A DNA stretch of 64,000 nt, from the NCBI RefSeq assembly GCF_035222485.1, contig NC_085925.1, positions 3,658,001-3,722,000 of the forward strand, written 5' to 3'. The DNA is from Podospora pseudoanserina (taxonomy: Eukaryota; Ascomycota; Sordariomycetes; Sordariales; Podosporaceae). This document shows, in pieces, positions 54,531 through 62,029 of the stretch. The translations under genes were made by a program, and so were the position numbers. The notes beneath the pieces were generated by a model. The model was not told the origin of the DNA and did no database searches. It was given only the letters and a program-made list of their open reading frames with translations. How positions within the stretch are numbered: position 1 is the first letter of the stretch; each line of letters begins with the position of its first letter.

Positions 54531-55675
54531 ATGGCTAAGCTCTTCATATTTCTGTCCGCCTTTCTGGGCATCCTCACTACACTGATCTCAGCTCAGTCCA
54601 GCCCTTTCGAAATGGTCACCCTCATCAAGATTGACTACGCCACTGCCGAGCTAGCTGAGCACTACCACCGCCTCGACGTCACCTACAAAACCATCAACGC
54701 AACCGCCATCAAAGCTGCCGTCCTGGTCCCGAAGAAGCTCGCAGCCTCCAACAAGAAGACCGACGCGCCCGTGGTGGTGCATTTCCATGGCGGTGGTCTC
54801 GTCATCGGAACTAGCCTCGAGCCTGCCTTTATTGCCGACTGGTACGTTCACTAACCCCCCTATTCTGCCCTCCAATTCTAATCTCCATCAAAAGGGTAAC
54901 CCAACTCCCCGTCTCCACAAACTCCATCCTTGTCTCCCCGCTCTACCGCCTCCTCCCTGAAGCCAACGCCCCAGAGACCCTATCCGACATCTCCTCCTTC
55001 TGGTCCTGGCTTCACACCTCCCTCCCATCCGTCATCGCCTCCGCCTACCCAAAGATCAATACCAACCTCAACCAAATCGTCACCGTAGGAGAGTCAGCAG
55101 GCGGCTACCTCGCCGTTCAATCCGCTCTCTTATTCCAGGAAAAAGCCAAGATCAAGGCCGTCATCGCGCAATACCCCGCCATCTGGCCCGACCTAGCCGC
55201 CTGGGGGTCTCTTCCCCTCCCTGACCCAACCAACGAAGCTGTCATCAAAGCCGGAAAGGTCATTGATGAGTACCTCGGTAACCTGACGGGAACAGAAATA
55301 AGAACTGACGCCCCCTACCCTGACCGCTGGGAGTTGACAGAGGCGGCGTTGTTGAGTGGGAGGAGCTTTGAGTTTTGGGGGGACGAGACTGCTATTGCGC
55401 AATCAGGGTTGGAGTATGCTTTGAACGTGTCGAGGCAGTGGGGGGACAAAGTGCCGGGGTTTTGGGTTCTTCAGGGGGAGAATGACGGGATGGTTGCACA
55501 GGCGGGGACGGAGGAGTTTCTTGCTCGGTTGAAAGGGGTTCACCCGGGGGTGGAGGTCAAGTACACGCTTAGACCGGGATTGCATGGTTTCGATGCGCTT
55601 TATGGGTTGGACAAGCCTTTTGTTGCGGAGGGGGTGAGGTGGGTGAAGGGTTTTTGGCTGAAGGGCAGGAGATGA
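54531..55675 (+). CDS. secreted alpha/beta hydrolase with HGGG motif
   Basis: Protein of 363 residues in two exons (54531-54841 and 54895-55675). The intron (54842-54894) has donor GTACGT and a less common AAAAG acceptor, and restores ADW-VTQLPVST. A signal peptide covers about residues 1-21 (ending TTLISAQ). Motifs of the hormone-sensitive-lipase type are present: HGGG at 86-89 (oxyanion hole), nucleophile S171 in GESAGG, an acid residue probably in GENDGMVAQ, and the catalytic His in GLHGFDAL. The C-terminal part changes from C-ending to G-rich codons after about 55330 without losing the frame. It should be an extracellular esterase or lipase; substrate unknown. An alternative acceptor near 54894 would change only a few residues. 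Confidence 0.85.
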
Positions 55676-55822
55676 TTATCCTATTTACGGTACCGTTGTC
55701 GTTTGCTGATTCGAAAGGCTGGATTTGAAGCCATAAACAAAAAAACTGGCATTAAATCAGGTGGCCGTTGTGGCGGTGATTGTCCTCAATGGCAGGCACT
55801 GCAGACATAGGCACCGTACTAA

Positions 55823-55921
55823 ATTGATAGGTTGGATGACAAGGAAGTGGACCACATATGGATGTGGCCCAGGTAGGTTTGAACTACCCAAGCCATCTAC
55901 CCACATTACACCCTCCACAAC
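55823..55921 (-). repeat. tRNA-derived SINE-like sequence, copy 1
   Basis: On the minus strand the sequence starts TTGTGGAGGGTGTAATGTGG (A-box-like) and about 25 nt later has AGTTCAAACCT, close to a tRNA B box. It then has a hairpin GGCCACAT/ATGTGGTC and ends TTCCTTGTCATCCAACC. A related copy lies inverted at 58322-58400. Confidence 0.5.
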
Positions 55922-56354
55922 TCTGGACCTCCGAAAGCCCCCCGATATCAACACACACTTTATATTCCACCCACAGAGGCCAAAAATGAAGCTTTTCTTT
56001 TACGTTTTTTTGTTCCAGGTACCCAACAATAGCCGAATATACCAACGAAGATACTAAAAATGCCCAGAAAAACATTGCCGCTAGTATAAGCTAGCGAAAA
56101 GTATTTAATAAGTACGGAATTCTACGTTCCACCTTAAAGTACCGTATTAATGGTACTTTACTAAAGGACTTTATTTATGAAAACTAATAGCGATTCTCTT
56201 ACGGTTAAAAAGACTTTATTATTTAATAAATCCTTCGTTAGAAAAGCTCTAGTGTGACGAACCCCTGTACAGAACCTCTGAAAGGGATACGAGTTGAAAG
56301 TAACTTCTGACAATTAGTCTGGTGCAGCTAAACAGTGCACAACAAAATGTCTCA

Positions 56355-56450
56355 ATGTAAACACAAGATACCGTAAATACAATCTGTTATTACATACTGC
56401 GGAACTATCTATCTACACTAGCCAGTTCCTCCGTATATATAGACTTTGGG
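56355..56450 (+). repeat. inverted repeat arm, left
   Basis: Matches the reverse complement of 57493-57582 over about 90 bp, including GCGGAACTATCTAT and TTCCTCCGTATATATAGA. The TATA-rich core looks like the promoter part of an old LTR. Confidence 0.65.
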
Positions 56451-56468
56451 ACCCTGAAGTGCTTATCC

Positions 56469-56572
56469 TGCTATAGCCTCGATCACTCCTAGTACATTAC
56501 ATTCTGCAGAGTGCTCGTCGTGCTATACCTTCGATCACCCCGAGCATCTTGCATCCTGCAGAGTGCTCGTGG
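56469..56572 (+). repeat. 52-bp tandem duplication
   Basis: Two adjacent units (56469-56520, 56521-56572) share TGCTATA, CTCGATCAC-like sequence and CTGCAGAGTGCTCGT. Confidence 0.75.
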
Positions 56573-56822
56573 GTCTTAGCGCTATAGCACTTTCTGGCCG
56601 GCCTTAATTAACTATCTCCTATCTTTCCTAATAATTAGCTAGGGACGTCCTGCGCCCTATATACTGTGCAATCTACCGTTAGGTTAACTATAATATAATG
56701 CCCCTCTTTTTAGGTCGATACTCTGGTAACTTTATTATTGAAATAATCACCGATCCCTATTTTCCTTCCAATATTTCTATAATAGATTTTCCCCTTTTTA
56801 TCTTATCGCTATATTTGACTAT

Positions 56823-57184
56823 ATTAGTTTAGGGTGCGGCCACAGGCCTGAGGGTTTAAGTAAGGAAGTAGGGCTCTCGGAGAATTCGGGGGTTCAGAGG
56901 TTATATATATAAGCGGTCTGCTTTAGGCATTCTATTTTAAACAGGACATCGACTTTTATTTCGTCGTATTTTGTACCTTACACGCGTGCAGGCAATCCTG
57001 GCCCTCTAATAAGGCCAATCAAGTGCTTATTATATAGTCTGCGAGCCCATAGAGTCTTTTCATTGTCTTACGTAGAGTGCGGCCTACGAGCGAGCTACTG
57101 TCACGCAAGTGTGTTTATTTAGAGACCCTGTTAAGGGTATATTTGTGGTGCTGTGGTTGGTTGATGTGTTTTCTAACTATTTTA
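56823..57184 (+). mobile_element. LTR-like fossil, copy A
   Basis: A ~362-bp sequence repeated in the same orientation at 57581-57943. Shared blocks include TTTAGGGTGCGGCCAC, a TATA box followed by AGCGGTCTGCTT, CACGCGTGCAGGCAAT and GAGACCCTGTT. It is more AT-rich and looks older than copy B. No coding region links the copies. It is broken, with no intact element visible. Confidence 0.6.
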
Positions 57185-57492
57185 ATATACAGAAAATAAC
57201 CTATATAAATACTAACTACCGCCGCGATTAAATATATTTCCTTAAAAAGTTCGGCTTTATTATACCTCAATATATTTACTATAAAGAAAATAACTTTTAA
57301 TACTATTACGGCTTAATACCTAGTAGGGCGCGGGGCGCACCACAGACTAATTGTTAGTATAAGAGTAAGGACTAATTAAAATAGGATTATTAGGATCGAG
57401 GATCGATCCAGAAAAGTCAATCCCAAAAGGGATAGTATCGATAGGATCGATAATCGAGTTAATCGATTTAGGATAGTACTAGGCTTAGTATA

Positions 57493-57582
57493 AGGTCTAT
57501 ATATACGGAGGAACTAAATAGCTTATAGATAGTTCCGCAATATATAATTTAAGTTTATATTTACGGTATTTAGTATTTATAT
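57493..57582 (-). repeat. inverted repeat arm, right
   Basis: Reverse-complement partner of 56355-56450. It ends exactly where LTR-like copy B begins, suggesting copy B was inserted at or into this older repeat. Confidence 0.65.
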
Positions 57583-57943
57583 TGGTTTAGGGTGCGGCCA
57601 CGGGCCTAAGGGTTTGAGTAAGGAAGTGGGGCTCTCGGAGGATTCGGGGGTTCAGGGGTCATGTATATAAGCGGTCTGCTTCGGGCATTCTATTTTAGAC
57701 AGGACATCGACTTTTATTTCTTCATAATTTTGTGCCTTGCACGCGTGCAGGCAATTTTGGCCCTCTGATCAGGCCGATCAGGTGCTTATTATGTGGTCTG
57801 CGAGCCTATAGAGTCTTTTCTTTGTCCTACGTGGAGTGCGGCCTGCGAGCGAGCCACTGTGACGCAGGTGTGTTCATTCAGAGACCCTGTTGAGGGTATA
57901 TTTGTGGTGTTGTGGTTGGTTTGTCTGTTTTCTCACCATTTCA
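57581..57943 (+). mobile_element. LTR-like fossil, copy B, probably solo
   Basis: A 363-bp copy of the repeat also at 56823-57184, with higher GC and therefore apparently younger. GTATTTAT occurs directly before (57573-57580) and directly after (57944-57951), so it may be an independent insertion with a target duplication. Eight bases is long for an LTR retrotransposon, so the family remains open. No internal coding region is present. Confidence 0.6.
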
Positions 57944-58030
57944 GTATTTATCTATAAAGTTAATACGGTAAGGTACTAATAAAACGCCTAGAAGGCCTAT
58001 GAAGTAAGAAAAAAGCGTAAGCTAAATAAA

Positions 58031-58234
58031 GAAGACTCGAATTTCAAATTTGTAAGGCTCTATGAACTGGAAGAGGCCCGCATTAAAGGAAGGGTAGTGG
58101 AGGAAGAAGTGGTAGCCAAGGAGGATATGGAGTAGGCAGAGCCAGCCCAGCCTGTGCGGCGCAGCGCACGTTATCGGGTTCAAACCAGGCGCAAGCGAGA
58201 AGCAGATGCAATGTCTGACTCTGACAGTGATTGA
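58031..58234 (+). mobile_element. remnant C-terminal tail of a transposon-type protein
   Basis: A short coding-like stretch with charged helical sequence (RLYELEEARIKGRVVEEEVV) and a basic then acidic end (PVRRSARYRVQTRRKREAD, then SDSDSD and a stop). Tails of this type are found in fungal transposases. It is a broken fossil; the family is not certain. Confidence 0.35.
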
Positions 58235-58321
58235 GCTATATTTTGGTATAACTCCCATAGAAACTGACCCAATATTAGTCTTGTTGTGGCCAGTGTGATC
58301 ATTCAGGGGTAATCTCAATAA

Positions 58322-58400
58322 GGTTGTGTGGCTGGTGTAGTGGTGGTGGACCAGATGCACATGTGGTCCATTTCCTGGTCATCCAACCTAGTAGCTATTT
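58322..58400 (+). repeat. tRNA-derived SINE-like sequence, copy 2
   Basis: Contains GGTGTAGTGGTGG, like the A box of several tRNAs, a hairpin GGACCA/TGGTCC, and the shared end ATGTGGTCCATTTCCTGGTC. It is related to the inverted copy at 55823-55921 but lacks the B-box part. Confidence 0.45.
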
Positions 58401-58590
58401 GACATATGGCAGAACACATACCTACGGGACCCAAACCCAGCGTAGTAGGTACACTGTAGATTACCTAACTTCCATCTCAACTTTGTGTACTCTTCCCTGT
58501 CCGTCTCGTTTCAGCTCGTGGCTCGGTCAATGTTATTGGAGATACGGTAGGGACTCACTGGTACCATGCAGCCCTTCCAAGACCACCAAG

Positions 58591-59160
58591 TTACTGTCCT
58601 CTGTCCTCTTGAACTGGCTCCAGGTGTAACAGCCTTTTGGTTTTGTCCAGCAGTTTCCCCAGTCTCCCTCGGCTTGAGCCAGTTCGCCTGTCGCGGTGTG
58701 ACCTTCTCTCTTCCCTTGTTCCCATACCAGTGCCTCCACCTTGAGCTGGATTGGCCTGGGCTTGGCCAGCATTCAGTGGTTTAGCCTCTGGGTTTTCGAG
58801 ATAGAGCATTCTCTTGACTCTTTGGAAACAGGGCTCAAGGCCTGTGTCGGAGAGCCAGGCCTTGGCGTCGTTGTCCGTACCGGAAGTTCTTATTCTCGGC
58901 AGTTTGCCCTTTGGTGTTTCTACCTTGAAACCGGCGGGGAGGGTCACAAAAACCTTGGTCGCGGACTCGGGTGACTGGCGGGCCATATCGGGCCTCCCTA
59001 AGTTTCCGATGAAATTCGCAGCCTCGTCGTCTGAAGGAAACCTCACACTAATCACCCATATTCCATTTTCCTGGATGATATTGGTCTCGTACGAAGGTGA
59101 CCTTGCCTGCTTGGTCTCAGGCGATGTGCTGCCTTGCTGTTGTGCAGGTGGTGTGTCCAT
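58591..59160 (-). CDS. hypothetical protein, member A of a local paralogous pair
   Basis: Intronless frame of 189 residues from the ATG at 59160. The central part reads GIWVISVRFPSDDEAANFIG, then KVFVTLPAGFKVETPKGKL. A similar order (RILVSFPTDEEASLYF, then HVYLHL..NHITPKNRL) is found in the protein at 61028-61318. The C-terminal ~60 residues are basic and low in complexity (REERRSHRDRRTGSSRGR). No signal peptide or membrane segment. Family not recognised. The FPxDxEA motif looks like the loop of a small alpha/beta domain, which is only an impression. Confidence 0.55.
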   Translation of the reverse strand: MDTPPAQQQGSTSPETKQARSPSYETNIIQENGIWVISVRFPSDDEAANFIGNLGRPDMARQSPESATKVFVTLPAGFKVETPKGKLPRIRTSGTDNDAKAWLSDTGLEPCFQRVKRMLYLENPEAKPLNAGQAQANPAQGGGTGMGTREERRSHRDRRTGSSRGRLGKLLDKTKRLLHLEPVQEDRGQ

Positions 59161-59655
59161 GGCAATCTCTTGATACAGTGATATGGGTTCAAAGAAAGAA
59201 GTCAGGGAAGATGGACTGCAAGATAGGTAAGATGTAACACACAGACCCTGAATCAAGATTGGAAGCAGGAACCGGGAGGTTTCGTTCCCTTATCTGTCAT
59301 TTGTTTATGCTGGGTCGTGGCTGGTAGGTTGTAGCATGAGCTAAGCCTCCGACGCCAAGGCTGCGAAGCTGTTATTTGACTGCAAGGCTTTGTAATTCGC
59401 CCAATAATTTTGCTCGCCCACAGCTGCAGGATATGGCGCTATCGAAAACCATTCGAGTTGGGCGCCAGACCTACTGCCAAGCCATTCCACGGCATCTAAT
59501 ATTGGGTTGAGAAACCAACAAGGTAGGGCACCAATATTGACTTTTCATGCATTCAGCAAGTGTGAAGTTCCAAAGAAGACAAGATGCCAGCTATATAGTG
59601 CGGCTAATGGGCGCATGGTGTGGCATGACGAGTTTTACAATGCATGCAGTGCAAA
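59161..59655. other. intergenic, divergent
   Basis: Between the start of hypothetical protein A (minus) and the DUF6594 gene (plus). A TATATAG box at 59592-59598 lies 58 nt before the DUF6594 ATG. Confidence 0.5.
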
Positions 59656-60483
59656 ATGGCACAGGTCGATGATCCCGATGTCAATCTTGACCTGGAGAAT
59701 CTCGAGGCCTGGATCAGTGATAACTACCGCGACAATCTGATAACGAGAATCGATAGATGGAACTTGCCCTGGGAACCACGACCGCATGCATCTGATGCCT
59801 TCAGTTATTGTGTCAGCATTGCACAACTGCAACGCATGCGGATACAGCGTCTGCAAATAGAACTTACAATAGCGGCCCGTACAATCTATGAGGGTGCCAG
59901 TGAGGAGAGTGATAAGAACTGGGGGGGTTGGTCCAAAAAGCTTAGCGAATACGGTATGATCAGGTACCTACTTAATTTTTTGTCACAAGGGCCAGGCCGC
60001 TGACGTTCATCTGCAGTTCTTGCAGTTCAAGAACATGATTACATGGAACAGAGGGGGTTGGGGAAAAAAGATCCTTTCTTGGTATCCGGGGACCGGTGTA
60101 TGGACAGGAAGGTTCTTGAAAAGGTTATGGAAGGCTTCACAATTGAGCCGTCGACTGATGAACCGCCTCTCCGTACATGGAAAAAGACTCGACGCCCCCC
60201 TGTCCCGACCCGAGGAGACAACCGTCTGAAGAAGCTTCTGGCCCGGATTGGTATAGCTGCTATCGGGACTGCGTTTCTCATTGCCCCGATGTGGCTGTTG
60301 ATATGGGTTGTGTGGGAAGACACCTGGGTGGCGCTGTGGTCGACAACCATTTTTGTTGCTGTGTTTGGGGTGCTGATGGCATGTGTACTGGAGAATGAAA
60401 TTGCGGTTCTGTCAGCATCTGCGGCTTACGCAGCTGTGCTAGTGGTCTTTGTCGCCCTTGTTGCGGAACAGGCCCGGGGTTAA
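59656..60483 (+). CDS. DUF6594 membrane protein
   Basis: Protein of 254 residues in two exons (59656-59953 and 60017-60483). The intron (59954-60016) is GTATGA..CTGCAG and joins LSEYV to LAVQEHDYMEQRGLGKKDP. The N-terminal part has CVSIAQLQRMRIQRLQIEL, typical of the helical region of fungal DUF6594 proteins. The middle has GDRCMDRKVLEKVMEGF. The end has three hydrophobic stretches: IGIAAIGTAFLIAPMWLLIW, LWSTTIFVAVFGVLMACVL and SASAAYAAVLVVFVALV. This cytosolic helix plus triple-membrane tail is the family layout; function is unknown. An in-frame ATG four codons earlier (59644) is possible. It sits between two related small genes. Confidence 0.85.
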
Positions 60484-61027
60484 GATGAGAAGGGTTCATA
60501 ATCAGAAAATGTATTCTGTGGTTAAACACCACGGCCGGTTATTGGTTTTGAGGGAGACTGAAACTCGATTGGACCTTACGAAAGGGTTCATTATATGTAG
60601 CTGTGCTACCGTGGTTCTGCATGACATGATACAGATATTTACTTCGGCCCGTATTCTGTCTCCAACATCATCTGGTAGGTACCCTAGATACCTACTTACC
60701 ATACAGCTAGGTTGGTAGACAGACAACACAACAACTCAAGACAGTCGCTGTTCGTTCTCAGTTCTCGTTTTCCTTCAGTGTGACATTGTAAACCATTCCT
60801 GCCTTTTAAACCATCCCGGACCCCTTCCCTATTTCGGAGTATCATTGAAACTTCCATGTCTTTAGATGTCGCACCACGTTGTTCCAAATTGCCGAATCAT
60901 TTCTTGTCTCGGCCAGACCTGCACCCCCTCCTGCCCAGCTGGCACCCCATAGTCCACATGGTTCTTTGAGCCAAAGAGTCTTCTGCCTCTGTCGGAAACA
61001 TCGTTCGAGTCGGGTGTGTAAAAGCCA
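60484..61027. other. intergenic
   Basis: 3' flank of the DUF6594 gene and of the convergent small gene. A TAGGTACC..TACCTACTTACC motif lies at 60675-60701. Nothing else seen. Confidence 0.5.
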
Positions 61028-61318
61028 TTAATTGGCGTGCGCGGCGCTGTTGAAAACGATGCCTAGTCGATTCTTGGGGGTTATATGGTTGACTTCTGTG
61101 AGGTGTAGGTATACATGACAATCCCGCTTGACGCAGAGGTTGGTGAATTTGACGCAGTCGAAGTACAACGATGCCTCCTCATCGGTTGGAAAAGAGACCA
61201 GGATGCGTTGTTGACCGAGCTCAAGTACCAGCTGTATGTTGTATTCTGCCCTTTCGTGTGGTGCCGGTTGATCCACTGGGAATGTCGAAGGGGAGATTTG
61301 AGATTTGTTTGCGTCCAT
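61028..61318 (-). CDS. hypothetical protein, member B of a local paralogous pair
   Basis: Intronless frame of 96 residues from the ATG at 61318. The core reads YNIQLVLELGQQRILVSFPT, DEEASLYFDCVKF and VYLHLTEVNHITPKNRL, in the same order as the core of the protein at 58591-59160 (both have I/V-x-V-x-F-P-x-D-x-EA and a later TPKxxL). It lacks that protein's basic C-terminal tail. No signal peptide or membrane segment. The frame is open upstream to 61480, but that part looks like leader. Function unknown. Confidence 0.5.
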   Translation of the reverse strand: MDANKSQISPSTFPVDQPAPHERAEYNIQLVLELGQQRILVSFPTDEEASLYFDCVKFTNLCVKRDCHVYLHLTEVNHITPKNRLGIVFNSAAHAN

Positions 61319-62029
61319 ATCGTTTCGTGAAAGGGAATAAAAGAAAGCTGGCGTGAAAGGTGATGAGCGGGTTGCTAGCAGGACAAGGCTGCGACCAGCA
61401 GCGTATTTAAGAAGGACCCAACCTCTAGGGCTCAATCTGGTGTGCTGTGGCTGAGTCCTGGAGGCAGCCCAAGGCCCCAACTCATTTCTCGCAAGCGAGT
61501 TGTGGCGTTGACTACCTGGTAGGGAAAGTGAGGATAGATGCTAAGGCTGAGAAGGCACCTCTGCCCTAAAATTTGGGCCCATTCTTAAGGCGATCCCATT
61601 GTTGGCAGTTCTGAGAGCGAGCTTACTGCGCGCCTACCGGCTCGGAAATAGGATGTTGACAGTCTTGGCGGCAAGGTGAAATTAGTGGATCAGAACTCAG
61701 GGGCTCAGGGGCTAGCCCACCTGGCCCTCCTTGGTTGACTGGCCAACCATGACACCTCGATATGTCATTGTCTTGGTCGACATCTTTGATGTTTCGAAAC
61801 ACCTAGCATAGTAGCTATCTTTGTTTATACTTGATGGAATTCTTAGGGGATGTCGTGGCAAATCACCGGGGGTGCGCATGGATGAGCATGAGGTATGGTA
61901 ACTGGTAATGGCAGGTGGGTTATTGTAGGTATAAAGACAGTGGTTTAAAAATCGGTCAGGACTTGGGTGCCTTTCATGCTTCAGTCACGCATTAAGGTAC
62001 GCTTTTCCAACTCAAACTCATATTAGCCA
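61319..62029. other. intergenic
   Basis: No supported gene, RNA or repeat. The right end may hold a last exon of the monooxygenase gene, whose final codons CCAGGTATTC resemble a splice donor. Confidence 0.45.

Larger units (their letters stand above)
55676..58590. other. AT-rich repeat island
   Basis: About 2.9 kb without an intact gene. From 56050 to 58020 the composition is markedly AT-rich with short TA-rich words, unlike the flanks, which fits repeat-induced point mutation of old repeats. It contains LTR-like fossils, an inverted repeat, a tandem duplication, a remnant coding tail and two SINE-like sequences, all listed separately. Confidence 0.75.

Noticed and set aside
55823-55921. Functional tRNA gene
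   Set aside because: Box-like motifs are present but no cloverleaf with paired acceptor and anticodon arms can be drawn.
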